Under the pieces are notes generated by a model that searched no databases, had not been told where the DNA came from, and saw only the letters and a list, made by a program, of their open reading frames with translations. A DNA stretch of 64,000 nt from JBLHZY01 sp047631555 (lineage in GTDB: Bacteria; Pseudomonadota; Alphaproteobacteria; Rhodobacterales; Rhodobacteraceae): positions 868,001 to 932,000 of the forward strand of contig JBLHZY010000001.1 of the NCBI GenBank assembly GCA_047631555.1, given 5' to 3'. Shown here in pieces: positions 1 to 8,435 of this stretch; the stretch's first letter is position 1; every line of letters starts with the position of its first letter. The position numbers and the translations under genes were made by a program.

Positions 1-1
1 G

Positions 2-112
2 AAACTGCAACGCGAAGTGGATGTGGCGGTGAAACTGTCTGCGCAGGATCTGGCCGGGATCAAACGGATCACCGTGCGCTCAGCCTCCAACACGCTTTCA
101 ACGCGCCGTTAA
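2..112 (+). CDS. C-terminal end of an unidentified protein (5' truncated by window)
   Basis: An open frame enters from the left edge and stops with TAA at 110-112, giving 36 residues that end in SNTLSTRR. The codon use fits the GC-rich host. I do not recognise the family from this tail. The gene is convergent with the rnd gene that follows on the opposite strand, so it is not part of that operon. The call rests only on frame openness at a window edge. Confidence 0.4.
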   Translation, partial: KLQREVDVAVKLSAQDLAGIKRITVRSASNTLSTRR

Positions 113-161
113 AGCGCGCCAAATTTCTCTTTGGTTTGAATGAGTTAACGCGTTTGCGCGA

Positions 162-1319
162 TTAGGTTTCGAATATCTCGACGTTCTGGCCTTTGACCGC
201 GAGGCCAATTTCGCCCGCACAAAGCCGCAGCGCATCGTCGCCAAACACTTCCGCGCGCCAGCCATTAAGCGCCGCCACTTCGCGCCGCCCCCCCGCGATC
301 AGATCAAGATCAGCGGCCGTCGCGATCAGCTTTTGCGCAACCCCCGCGCCTTCGGACTTCGCCTTGAGCAACACGCGCAACATATCGGCAATCGCCGGGT
401 TCACTTGCAGCTTATCGCGGCTCATATCTGGCTTTGGCTGATCCTCGGGCGCGTATTTGGCCGCCTTAGCGATACCTTCCAAAATCCCGGCGGCAATATC
501 GCCTTTGCGCGCTTCACGAAGGAGCAGACGCGAGCGCGACAGGTCTTGTTCGTTTTGCGGCTTGGTCGAGGCCAATTCGAGCAATGCGTCGTCCTTATAG
601 ACCCGCGAGCGCGGCACGTTGCGCGCTTGGGCATATGTCTCGCGAAATTTGGCGAGCTCTTTGACGGCGGCAAGGAATTTGCCGGAATTCGTGCGGGTTT
701 TGACCCGGCGCCAAGCGTCCTCGGGATCAATCACATAAGTGGCGGGCGAGGTGAGAATTTGCATCTCTTCCTCAACCCATTTTTGCCGCTTGGAGCGGGT
801 CAAATCATGGGCCAGATGCTCATAAACCACCCGAAGATGCGTAACATCAGCAAGCGCGTATGTTTGCTGTGCATCCGTGAGCGGGCGGCGCGACCAATCG
901 GTAAATCTGGACGTCTTATCAACGGCTTCGCGCGCGATGCGGCGCACCAATGTCTCATAGCCGACCTGTTCGCCAAAGCCGCAGACCATGGCCGCAACTT
1001 GCGTGTCAAACAGCGGCTTGGGGATCACCCCGCCCTCGATATAAAAGATCTCCAAATCTTGGCGCGCGGCGTGGAAAACCTTGACCGTGGCTTCATGGCG
1101 AAACAGATCATAGAGCGGCTCGAGCGAGAGCCCATCGACCAGCGGATCGACCAGTACAGCATCCTCTTCAGCCTCCCCCGGAAGCGCCAACTGAACGAGG
1201 CAAAGTTTGGCATAATAGGTGCGTTCGCGCAGGAATTCGGTGTCGACGGTGACATAGGCGCGGGCCTTTGCCCGGGTGCAGAATTCGGCCAGCTGTTCAG
1301 TCGTTGTGATGGTGATCAT
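162..1319 (-). CDS. rnd: Ribonuclease D
   Basis: A 385-residue 3'-to-5' exoribonuclease expected to trim tRNA precursors in the cytoplasm. The DEDD exonuclease motifs are visible: VDTEFLRE near residue 25 (D and E of Exo I), HAARQDLEIF near 80 (Exo II) and YALADVTHL near 155 (Exo III, with the Tyr of DEDDy nucleases). An HRDC-like helical region follows at about 210-290 (for example YKDDALLELA). The length matches the family. It lies downstream of purM-purN on the same strand but is separated from purN by about 450 bp holding a tandem repeat array, so it probably has its own promoter. Confidence 0.93.
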   Translation of the reverse strand: MITITTTEQLAEFCTRAKARAYVTVDTEFLRERTYYAKLCLVQLALPGEAEEDAVLVDPLVDGLSLEPLYDLFRHEATVKVFHAARQDLEIFYIEGGVIPKPLFDTQVAAMVCGFGEQVGYETLVRRIAREAVDKTSRFTDWSRRPLTDAQQTYALADVTHLRVVYEHLAHDLTRSKRQKWVEEEMQILTSPATYVIDPEDAWRRVKTRTNSGKFLAAVKELAKFRETYAQARNVPRSRVYKDDALLELASTKPQNEQDLSRSRLLLREARKGDIAAGILEGIAKAAKYAPEDQPKPDMSRDKLQVNPAIADMLRVLLKAKSEGAGVAQKLIATAADLDLIAGGRREVAALNGWRAEVFGDDALRLCAGEIGLAVKGQNVEIFET

Positions 1320-1621
1320 AGGTGCCTGCTTGTTGCGCTTTTGCGTTTGTATTCGTTGATAGGGATTTTTGCAGGCAATGGGAAGGGATGGCGGGCGTTT
1401 GGGAGATTTGGCCAGCTTTGGGAGCCTCCGGCGGGGATATTTGCATAACTGTGAAATGGGGGGTCTGGGGGCCGCAGGGCGGGGTTTTGTTTGGATGGTT
1501 TTGAGGCGAGATGTGTTGGCGCGGACAAATCGGCGCGGTTAAGAGTTTGGACCGGAGTGAATTTTTGGGGGAGGCTGATTGCGGTCTTTCGGCCAGCATT
1601 CGCGATTTTTTGGGAGCCCAA
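1320..1621. other. Intergenic stretch upstream of rnd with a G-quadruplex-type motif
   Basis: There is no convincing gene here; open frames on both strands lack family features. The stretch must hold the rnd promoter. On the + strand, 1458-1484 has four G runs (6, 5, 3 and 4 G) separated by loops of 3, 5 and 1 bases, which meets the usual G-quadruplex pattern. The rest is G-rich on the + strand and shows nothing else I can name. Confidence 0.5.
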
Positions 1622-1786
1622 TTTCCGCGATCTTACAGAGTTCTATTTGGCGATCTTACCGATCACTGTATTTGCGATCTTATCGAGATTTATTTTTGCG
1701 AACTTACTGATCACTATATTTGCGAACTTATAGATCACTATTTTTGCGAACTTATAGTTCACTATTTTTGCGAACTTATAGTTCGA
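1622..1786. repeat. 24-bp tandem repeat array starting at the purN stop codon (7 units)
   Basis: The core GCGA(A/T)CTTA recurs at 1627, 1650, 1674, 1698, 1722, 1746 and 1770, spaced 23 bp once and 24 bp five times. The unit consensus on the + strand is TTTGCGAACTTATAG plus TTCACTAT. The three units nearest purN are almost identical, and copies decay toward rnd. The last unit includes the purN stop codon (TTA on the + strand, 1776-1778), and every unit carries the same TTA, so purN is followed by a series of in-frame stops. Confidence 0.9.
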
Positions 1787-2378
1787 CGCGGGTGCGGTCA
1801 TTCACTGCAAAGCGGCGCAGAACGGCTGGGTATAGCGCGTGCTCGAGGGGGAGGATTTTTGCCGCGAGCGTTTCGGCCGTATCTTCGGGCGCGATTTTGA
1901 TTTTGGCTTGGCCGAGGATCGGGCCGCCGTCTAGCTCGGCTGTAACCTCATGCACGGTGCAGCCCGCATGGCTTTCGCCCGCTTCAATGGCGCGGGCATG
2001 GGTGTGCAGGCCTTTGAATTTGGGCAGCAGCGAGGGATGAATATTGAGCATTTTGCCCTGCCAGCGGGTGATGAAGCCCGGCGTAAGGATGCGCATGAAA
2101 CCAGCAAGCGCGATGATATCTGGGGCGGCGATCTCAAGCGCGTCATTGAGGGCCGCTTCAAAGGCTTCGCGGTCTTTGGGGTAGGCTTTGTGATCAATCA
2201 CGGCCGTTGCAATGCCCATGCTTTCAGCCTTCGCCAGCCCGCCCGCACCGGGCACGTTGGATGCCACAAGGCAGGCGCGCGCCGGGTGATCGCCTTGCAT
2301 GCTTTCCACCAACCTCACCATATTAGAGCCGCCGCCTGAGATCAGGATGGCGACGCGTTTTGGTGCGGCCTCGTTCAC
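1776..2378 (-). CDS. purN: Phosphoribosylglycinamide formyltransferase
   Basis: A 200-residue enzyme that transfers a formyl group from 10-formyltetrahydrofolate to GAR in purine synthesis. Family marks are ISGGGSNM near residue 13 (phosphate-binding loop), the NIHPSLLPKFKG block with the catalytic Asn and His near 110, and VHEVTAELDGGPIL holding the catalytic Asp. The start overlaps the purM stop by 4 nt (ATGA), indicating a translationally coupled purM-purN operon. The stop codon lies inside the first unit of the 24-bp repeat array, so the array forms the 3' end of the transcript. Confidence 0.95.
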   Translation of the reverse strand: MNEAAPKRVAILISGGGSNMVRLVESMQGDHPARACLVASNVPGAGGLAKAESMGIATAVIDHKAYPKDREAFEAALNDALEIAAPDIIALAGFMRILTPGFITRWQGKMLNIHPSLLPKFKGLHTHARAIEAGESHAGCTVHEVTAELDGGPILGQAKIKIAPEDTAETLAAKILPLEHALYPAVLRRFAVNDRTRVEL

Positions 2379-3421
2379 AGCAAGGCGCCGGTATAGCGCA
2401 CGCCCTGCCCTTTGGTGACCGTGCCGATATTGAAGACAGTTTCGCCCTCACCCTCAAGCAATGCGATCAAAGCATCGGCCCGATCCGGCGCGACGCTGAG
2501 CACCATGCCAAGCCCGGAGTTGAAGGTCTTGAGCAGCTCGCTTTCAGCCATTCCGGCCGTTGTCGCGAGCCATTTGAACACCGGCGGCAGCGGCCAAGCA
2601 TCCAGATTGATATCGGCGCCAAGATCATCAGGCAGAACGCGCGGCAGATTTTCAGTCAACCCGCCGCCGGTGATATGGGCGAGCGCGTGAACGCCGCCTG
2701 CGCGCACGGCCGCCAAGCTTTGTTTGACATAAAGGCGCGTCGGCGCGAGCAGCGCTTCGCCCAATGTGCCCTCTTCAAACGGGCATGGATCGGCCCAGCC
2801 AAGGCCAGACATCTCGACCACTTTGCGCACCAAGGAATAGCCGTTGGAATGCACCCCGTCTGAGGCGAGCCCAAGCAGAACATCGCCCGCCGCAACGCCC
2901 GCTGGCAAATCCGCGCCGCGCTCCATCGCGCCAACCGCAAAGCCGGCAAGATCGAAATCGCCGTCGTGATACATGCCCGGCATTTCCGCGGTTTCCCCGC
3001 CGATCAGCGCCGCACCAGAAAGCGCACAGCCCTGTGCGATGCCCTCAATGATCGCCGTCGCCTGATCCAGATCCAGCTTGCCGGTCGCGAAATAATCGAG
3101 GAAAAACAATGGCTCAGCGCCTTGACAGACAAGATCGTTGACGCACATCGCCACCAGATCAATCCCGATTGTCGCCACGTTGCCCGTATCAATCGCGATG
3201 CGCAGCTTGGTGCCAACACCATCCGTTGCCCCCACAAGGATCGGATCAGAGTAGCCCGCCGCCTTGAGATCAAACAGCGCGCCAAAGCCGCCAAGCCCTG
3301 CCATCACACCGGGGCGCGCGGTGCGCTTGGCTGCCGGTTTGATCCGCTCAACAAGCGCATTGCCTGCATCAATATCCACACCAGCATCGGCGTAGGTCAG
3401 GCCGTTTTTTGCGTCAGTCAT
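2375..3421 (-). CDS. purM: Phosphoribosylformylglycinamidine cyclo-ligase
   Basis: A 348-residue AIR synthetase that closes the imidazole ring in purine biosynthesis with ATP. Typical blocks are GATDGVGTKLRIA in the N-terminal half, GGETAEMPGMY near the middle, and HITGGGLTENLPRVLP. I chose the ATG at 3421 (MTDAKNGLTYADAG), which has a GGGGAT ribosome-binding site just upstream. The frame stays open for 22 more codons, but that part does not look like PurM. It is the first gene of the purM-purN pair, with a 4-nt overlap. Confidence 0.95.
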   Translation of the reverse strand: MTDAKNGLTYADAGVDIDAGNALVERIKPAAKRTARPGVMAGLGGFGALFDLKAAGYSDPILVGATDGVGTKLRIAIDTGNVATIGIDLVAMCVNDLVCQGAEPLFFLDYFATGKLDLDQATAIIEGIAQGCALSGAALIGGETAEMPGMYHDGDFDLAGFAVGAMERGADLPAGVAAGDVLLGLASDGVHSNGYSLVRKVVEMSGLGWADPCPFEEGTLGEALLAPTRLYVKQSLAAVRAGGVHALAHITGGGLTENLPRVLPDDLGADINLDAWPLPPVFKWLATTAGMAESELLKTFNSGLGMVLSVAPDRADALIALLEGEGETVFNIGTVTKGQGVRYTGALL

Positions 3422-3504
3422 GTCAATCCCCAGAAAGCGCCGAATTTGCATGACGCGATAGACCATAGCGCGCGCGTTGTAAATCAATCAGGCGCGCAAA
3501 ACGC

Positions 3505-4341
3505 TTAGGAAATTGGATCAATCGCAAAGGCGTCGCCGGCCCGGCGCACATGGGCAAAACCGGGCGGCGACAAATGCATGCCCGCAACGAGCAGCCCCTC
3601 ATCGGCGGCTTGGGCAAAAACCCCGCGCCTTGTTGCTTCACCAAGCGGTTTGGACGCATCAAATATGCAAGCCCAATCGGGGCGCGCGGATTGCAAAACA
3701 GGGTGATGCACCACATCGCCAAAGATCAATAGCCGCGCCTCACCATCCTCAATCAAAACCCCCGAATGACCCGCCGTATGCCCATAAAGCGGCACCAAAG
3801 TAAGCCCCGGGACGATCTCGCCGGGCGCGTCAATCGCGCGGGTGCGCGCCTTATAGGGCGCAATCGAGGCGCGGCCCAAATCCATCGAGGATTGTCTGGC
3901 GGGCGGGCCAGCGTCGTAAATCTCTTGATCCATGACGAAATCCAACTCGGCCTTTGAGAGGAGCAATTCAGCGTTAGGGAAAAACGCCGCCCCCGAAGCA
4001 TCGCGCATGAAGCCGACGTGATCGATATGAAGATGGGTCAGCACCACATGGGTGATCTGTTCAGGCGTAAATCCGGCGGCGCGAAAATTCTCGCCATACT
4101 TGGAGGCCATGCCATTGGCAAAGCTCAGCGGCGAGCCCGTATCAACCGCGATACAGATGCCCGGCCCCTCGATAACAAAGGCATGGATCGACATCGTTAT
4201 CTTGTCCTCAACGAAATCGATCCCCGCCGCGGCATAGATCGCCGCGGCCGCCTGCGCTTCGTAAGAGACGAGCGGCGCGCCGTCGATATCTATGGCATCG
4301 ACAATGGACGTGACCGTGAATTTCCCGATTTTAACTTGCAT
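3505..4341 (-). CDS. Metallo-beta-lactamase-fold hydrolase
   Basis: A 278-residue cytoplasmic MBL-fold enzyme. The metal motif HLHIDH is followed by GHTAGHSG (third metal His) and FGDVVHHP (bridging Asp). The overall look is that of the lactonase/AidB-like branch, but the substrate cannot be read from the sequence. The ATG at 4341 is preceded by a purine-rich GGGGGGAAAG ribosome-binding site. A longer in-frame start would run into the neighbouring tRNA gene and is rejected. It lies just downstream of purM on the opposite side of the tRNA and seems monocistronic. Confidence 0.85.
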   Translation of the reverse strand: MQVKIGKFTVTSIVDAIDIDGAPLVSYEAQAAAAIYAAAGIDFVEDKITMSIHAFVIEGPGICIAVDTGSPLSFANGMASKYGENFRAAGFTPEQITHVVLTHLHIDHVGFMRDASGAAFFPNAELLLSKAELDFVMDQEIYDAGPPARQSSMDLGRASIAPYKARTRAIDAPGEIVPGLTLVPLYGHTAGHSGVLIEDGEARLLIFGDVVHHPVLQSARPDWACIFDASKPLGEATRRGVFAQAADEGLLVAGMHLSPPGFAHVRRAGDAFAIDPIS

Positions 4342-4452
4342 CGACTTTCCCCCCAATTTTGAAGGAAAACTATTGCAGCCATGCCCATGCAAGGCAAGGC
4401 TTGACCCATCCGCCAGCCGCGCATAATCAGGGCGCGCAGGAAGGCCTTTCGG

Positions 4453-4529
4453 GGGCCTGTAGCTCAATTGGTTAGAGCAGAGCGCTCATAACGCTTGTGT
4501 TGGGGGTTCAAGTCCCTCCGGGCCTACCA
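4453..4529 (+). tRNA. tRNA with CAU anticodon (tRNA-Met or tRNA-Ile2)
   Basis: A 77-nt cloverleaf with encoded CCA. The acceptor stem GGGCCTG pairs with CGGGCCT; D arm AGCTCAATTGGTTAGAGC; anticodon loop CTCATAA with anticodon CAT; T arm with GGTTCAAGTCC. A CAU anticodon may be elongator Met or the lysidine-modified isoleucine tRNA. The sequence alone did not let me decide. Confidence 0.93.
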
Positions 4530-4752
4530 ACCTTCCTGCACATTTCGCCCGTGGCCCGGGCACTGCGCGCTAACCTCTTCAAAACATGCTAAAAATCGCG
4601 CGCCAAAGGGCGGCAGATTTGCAACGCGCGCCATTTATTCGGGCGAATTGCCCGGGGCCTCGCAGCCTTGGGTTGTGCGCTTTTTTCCGACTTGCTAATG
4701 GTTAACGCAACAGCGCCACAAGGCGCGATGTAACAAGTTTGAGGGTTCGATC

Positions 4753-5673
4753 ATGTCCATCCGCACCATATTATTGTCCTGTACATTGCTTGCCGCCGGC
4801 GCCTGCGGGCCCGTCGCAACAACCGCAATCAAGCTCCCCGCCGGCCCGCCTGCAGCGCCCTATACGGTTTCGGATCAAACCAAATCGGTCGGTAATAACG
4901 CCGTGACCAACAACGCCGATGTCACCCAGATCGTTGTCGATAGCCGCATCCTGAGCGGCCTTCAAAACTCTCCCGAAGCCGATATCCCGGCCGGACAAGG
5001 CACCAAAGCCATCGACTATTATCGTACAGCAACGAGCTTCTGGCAGTGGCCCGAGCAGAACCTATGGCGCGGCGAAACCAATTCGGGCGCAGGCCAAGCC
5101 ACATTGATCAAAAGCCACGATGCAGTGGATTATGCCATCAGCACGATCCAGCTTGAGCGCACAGGCGACACAACAATGCCGGTGACCGGCGCGGCCAATT
5201 ATAAAGGCCTATACGCCGGGACCGTAAGCGGCGAGGGCGGCCAGCCCGTCCGAACCTATGACAATTCGGCAACCGCCTTTTTCTCTGGCGATGTCTCTCT
5301 AAGCGCGGATTTTGCAACCGCACGGGTCAGTGGCGCGATCACAAACCGAACAACGGATAGTTTGGCCGCAGGATACAGCAACATAAGACAAACCAAAGAC
5401 ATCACCTTAGAGCTTGGCGGAATTGAAAACGGGGCCTTTTTGGGCGCCGCAACAAGCGCGGCGGATGATCCCGATAATCCAGACCCCACAGTACAATATC
5501 CCGATGACTCCTACCGATACTACGAAACAACCGGAACATATGAAGGGCTGTTTGTCGGCGCCAATGCCGACGAGATTGTTGGCAAGATCACCGTTGATCA
5601 TGTGCAAGGGGGGACCTCCCCCCACTCTGTGCGAGAAAACGGCGTCTTCGTTCTCAATCAAGATACGCCCTAA
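4753..5673 (+). CDS. TbpB-like beta-barrel surface lipoprotein
   Basis: A 306-residue exported protein. The N-terminus MSIRTILLSCTLLAAGAC has a short charged start, a hydrophobic stretch and a Cys at 18, fitting a lipoprotein signal with a weak lipobox. The C-terminal part resembles the barrel domain of transferrin-binding protein B and related Slam-exported lipoproteins: FSGDVSLSADFATARVSG, GTYEGLFVGANADEIVGKI and the closing GVFVLN. No TonB receptor or Slam gene is adjacent. The cargo is unknown. About 220 bp separate it from the upstream tRNA, so it is probably a single-gene unit. Confidence 0.7.
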   Translation: MSIRTILLSCTLLAAGACGPVATTAIKLPAGPPAAPYTVSDQTKSVGNNAVTNNADVTQIVVDSRILSGLQNSPEADIPAGQGTKAIDYYRTATSFWQWPEQNLWRGETNSGAGQATLIKSHDAVDYAISTIQLERTGDTTMPVTGAANYKGLYAGTVSGEGGQPVRTYDNSATAFFSGDVSLSADFATARVSGAITNRTTDSLAAGYSNIRQTKDITLELGGIENGAFLGAATSAADDPDNPDPTVQYPDDSYRYYETTGTYEGLFVGANADEIVGKITVDHVQGGTSPHSVRENGVFVLNQDTP

Positions 5674-5679
5674 TCGGCC

Positions 5680-7017
5680 CTAGCGCGGCAAAACGATATC
5701 CGCCGCTAGCCCGCCAAGCCCCTCAGAGGCCCCAAGGCGCAGCGTTCCGCCATGGCGGCGCGCGATATCATAGGTGATCGCAAGCCCAAGCCCGACGCCC
5801 GAGCCATTATCTTGATTTCGCGCCGCATCAAGGCGCACAAACGGCTTAAGCGCCTCTTCGCGCTTGTCTTTTGGAATGCCCGGCCCATCATCTTCGACCC
5901 GAATGAGAAGCGCCTTTTCGCTGATCTTGACCGAAACGCGCGCCGTCGTGCCATAGCGCAGCGCATTGCCGAGCAGATTGCCAAGGGCGCGCTCAATCGC
6001 CATGGGCCGCAGCCAAACCTCCCCTGCCCCGGCCATATCGCCAAGGCCGACCGGCGCGCCGCCGCGCTTTGCCCGCTCAACAACCCCGCGCACAAGCGCC
6101 ATGGGATCGCATTTTTTGGGGTCATCCAGCGCCTCACCCCGGGCAAAATCGAGAAAGGCATCGAGCAGCCGCTCCATCTCTTCAACATCGCGCATCAGAT
6201 CGGCCGTTTCCTCGTTTTCAGGCAGCATCGAGAGGCCTAATTTAAAGCGCGTCAGCGGCGTGCGCAGATCATGGCTGACGCCTGAAAGCATCATCGTGCG
6301 CTGCTCAATCTGGCGCTCAATGCGCGCGCGCATGTCCAAAAACGTCGCCCCCGCAAGGCGCACTTCCAGCGCACCAGAGGGCGAATAAGGGATCACGCTG
6401 CCCTTGCCAAAGGCCTCTGCGGCGCGCGCAAGCCGCTTGATCGGGCGCAGCTGATTGCGCAAAAAGATGATTGATATAAAGGACATAAAGACGCCCGTCG
6501 CCACCATCAACACCAAGAGCTGATGCGGATTGCTGGCCGAAACACGGTCGCGCGCAAAGCTCAGTTCCATATCGCCATGCTCTGTTTTCAAGATCATCAA
6601 GACACGGCGCCAATCACTGATCAGGTCGAAAAATGTAAGCGGCAGATCGGTGGCGTAAAACTCGTCAAAAACGACCCCCCCTGAGAAATCAAAAAACGTC
6701 AGTCGGACATTTTTCATCCAGTGGCCTCTTGCGTCCTTTTCATCCAGAAACGCCGCCTCCATCCCAAGCACGTCGCCAATCTCGCCCGCCCGAACCTCAG
6801 CCGCCGCCCGATCCGGCGCACTATCCACCTCATCCAAAAGATAGGTCACCTGCGCGATCATCGTCGCAGACATCTGCCGCGTGACCCCGTCAAAATGGCG
6901 CTGTATAAAGACAATAGAAACAACAAGCTGCACAGCCACAATCGGCACCAGCAAGATCAAAGCGGCCCGGCCATAAAGCCCGCGCGGCATGTAACGTTTG
7001 AGCCAAGCAAAGAACAT
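5680..7017 (-). CDS. EnvZ-type sensor histidine kinase
   Basis: A 445-residue inner-membrane kinase. There are two membrane segments at about 17-37 and 167-187 with a roughly 130-residue periplasmic loop between them, then a HAMP linker. The HisKA box has the phosphorylated His at 249 in SHDLRTPLTRF. The ATPase part shows the N box ERALGNLLGNALRYG, VEDDGPGIP and GSGVGLGLAI. The architecture matches the EnvZ family, which pairs with an OmpR-type regulator, but no response regulator gene is next to it here. It is divergent from the LACTB2-like gene, with a 45-bp gap. Confidence 0.9.
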   Translation of the reverse strand: MFFAWLKRYMPRGLYGRAALILLVPIVAVQLVVSIVFIQRHFDGVTRQMSATMIAQVTYLLDEVDSAPDRAAAEVRAGEIGDVLGMEAAFLDEKDARGHWMKNVRLTFFDFSGGVVFDEFYATDLPLTFFDLISDWRRVLMILKTEHGDMELSFARDRVSASNPHQLLVLMVATGVFMSFISIIFLRNQLRPIKRLARAAEAFGKGSVIPYSPSGALEVRLAGATFLDMRARIERQIEQRTMMLSGVSHDLRTPLTRFKLGLSMLPENEETADLMRDVEEMERLLDAFLDFARGEALDDPKKCDPMALVRGVVERAKRGGAPVGLGDMAGAGEVWLRPMAIERALGNLLGNALRYGTTARVSVKISEKALLIRVEDDGPGIPKDKREEALKPFVRLDAARNQDNGSGVGLGLAITYDIARRHGGTLRLGASEGLGGLAADIVLPR

Positions 7018-7062
7018 GCGCTATTGGTAGCGCAGCCCGACCCCGAAAAGAAAGCCCATATC

Positions 7063-7989
7063 ATGCAGCCTCGCCCCGACAGCCCCATGACCCTGGCCCC
7101 CGGCATCCGCCGCATCATCGCGCCCAACCCCTCGCCCTTTACCTATTGGGGCACGAATTCCTATCTCTACGGTGAAGGCGATCTGGCTCTGATTGATCCC
7201 GGCCCGCGCGATCCAATCCATGCCAAAGCCCTGCTGGACGCGCTCAAACCCGGCGAGCGGATCAGCCATATCCTCGTCACCCATTCCCATCTCGATCACT
7301 CCCCGCTCGCGCGCGATATAGCGCTCGCCACTGGCGCGCCGATCCTTGCCTTTGGCTCCTCCGAGGCCGGGCTCTCGGCTGTGATGCAGACCCTCAAAGC
7401 GACAAGCGAAGCCGGCGATCTTGGCGGCGGCGAGGGCGCTGATCCGGATTTCGCCCCCGATATCCTGCTCAAAGATGGCGAGGTGATCGAGGGCAAATCA
7501 TGGGCGCTTCAGGCCCTCTGGACACCGGGCCATTTCGGCAATCACCTCAGCTTTGCACCCAAAGACGCGGCCAGCAACCCGGCCAATAACTTCGCCTTTT
7601 GCGGTGATCTGGTCATGGGCTGGTCGACCTCGATCGTCTCGCCCCCCGATGGCGATTTGACCGATTTCATGGCCTCCTGCGAGCGCACCCTCGCGTGCAA
7701 CTTTGATACCCTTCACCCCGGCCACGGCGATCCAATCACCGATCCAACCGCCCGCCTCACATGGCTGATCAATCACCGCCGCGCCCGCGAGGCCGCGATC
7801 CTGCAAGCGCTTCAATCCGGCCCCCAAGACATCCCGACCCTGACCCGCGCCGTCTATACCGATATCGAACCTGCCCTGCTGCCCGCCGCTGCGCGCAACG
7901 TCTTTGCCCATCTCATCGATCTGCACAGACGCGACCAAATCACCGCCGCGCCCCATCTCGCCCTCAGCGCCCAATTCGCCCTGATCTAA
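7063..7989 (+). CDS. LACTB2-like metallo-beta-lactamase-fold hydrolase
   Basis: A 309-residue MBL-fold protein. Visible motifs are THSHLDHSPLARDIA (HxHxDH), WTPGHFGNHLSF (metal His), FCGDLVMGWSTS (bridging Asp) and LHPGHGDPI, followed by a C-terminal helical winged-helix-like tail of about 60 residues. This order is that of LACTB2 / MBL-fold nucleases and related hydrolases. The start at 7063 was chosen because upstream codons would overlap the divergent kinase. An ATG at 7087 is possible. The substrate is unknown. Confidence 0.85.
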   Translation: MQPRPDSPMTLAPGIRRIIAPNPSPFTYWGTNSYLYGEGDLALIDPGPRDPIHAKALLDALKPGERISHILVTHSHLDHSPLARDIALATGAPILAFGSSEAGLSAVMQTLKATSEAGDLGGGEGADPDFAPDILLKDGEVIEGKSWALQALWTPGHFGNHLSFAPKDAASNPANNFAFCGDLVMGWSTSIVSPPDGDLTDFMASCERTLACNFDTLHPGHGDPITDPTARLTWLINHRRAREAAILQALQSGPQDIPTLTRAVYTDIEPALLPAAARNVFAHLIDLHRRDQITAAPHLALSAQFALI

Positions 7990-8165
7990 CCCAAGCTCAG
8001 CGCAATCCGCCCATTCCCCGCAACACCGCGCCCCAAATTCCGCCCAAGCACCAAGCCGCCCAAACGCCCCATTCCACGCGCGCTTTGGCGTCCTAAATCT
8101 TTTTCACCCTTTCGGGCAAATGCCTCTAGACGCCACGCAAACCCATTGCTATTACGCGCCAGTGT

Positions 8166-8240
8166 TCCGGCGTAGCTCAGCGGTAGAGCAGTTGACTGTT
8201 AATCAATTGGTCGTAGGTTCGATCCCTACCGCCGGAGCCA
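8166..8240 (+). tRNA. tRNA-Asn (GTT), intact, used as integration site
   Basis: A 75-nt cloverleaf with encoded CCA. The acceptor stem TCCGGCG pairs with CGCCGGA; the anticodon loop is CTGTTAA with anticodon GTT; T arm GGTTCGATCCC. Its 3' part from the anticodon arm onward (8196-8243) is repeated exactly at 22285-22332. The mobile element therefore sits in this tRNA and leaves a full functional copy at its left end. Confidence 0.96.
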
Positions 8241-8243
8241 ATT
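8196..8243. repeat. Left attachment repeat (attL), within tRNA-Asn
   Basis: 48 bp, from the anticodon loop of tRNA-Asn to three bases after the CCA end, identical to 22285-22332. Identity ends at 8196 and 8243, where flanking bases differ from those at the right copy. Confidence 0.93.
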
Positions 8244-8270
8244 AAACTAAACAATATCAAGACGATACGA

Positions 8271-8298
8271 GGCCGCACATCAGTGCGGCCTTCGTTGT
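8271..8298 (+). terminator. Hairpin terminator after tRNA-Asn, inside the element
   Basis: An 8-bp perfect stem, GGCCGCAC / GTGCGGCC, with a 4-base ATCA loop at 8271-8290, followed by TTCGTTGTTTT. It lies just inside the element. It probably replaces the terminator that the tRNA lost on insertion (the original is now at 22353-22379) and shields the element from tRNA transcription. Confidence 0.75.
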
Positions 8299-8435
8299 TT
8301 TCAGTCGCTTTGCAACGTCTTTGCAACATTTTATTGGGCCAGTGTCGATCCCGTCAGAGTTGTAAATGCAGTGTTCCCCATTGGTTCTATGTGTGGTATC
8401 TATCCGTTGGGATCGGTTTATCGGAAAGGCACTAC

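Noticed and set aside
1622..1786. 24-bp array as a CRISPR
   Set aside because: Units are directly adjacent with no unique spacers, and no cas genes are nearby. It is a simple tandem array.
1511..1900. Open frames through the 24-bp array coding repeats such as CELIDHYF
   Set aside because: They are antisense to purN at one end, have no good start signal, and exist only because the unit length is a multiple of three.
4342..4467. N-terminal extension of the MBL-fold gene up to 4467
   Set aside because: It would overlap the tRNA gene, and a good ribosome-binding site lies before the ATG at 4341.
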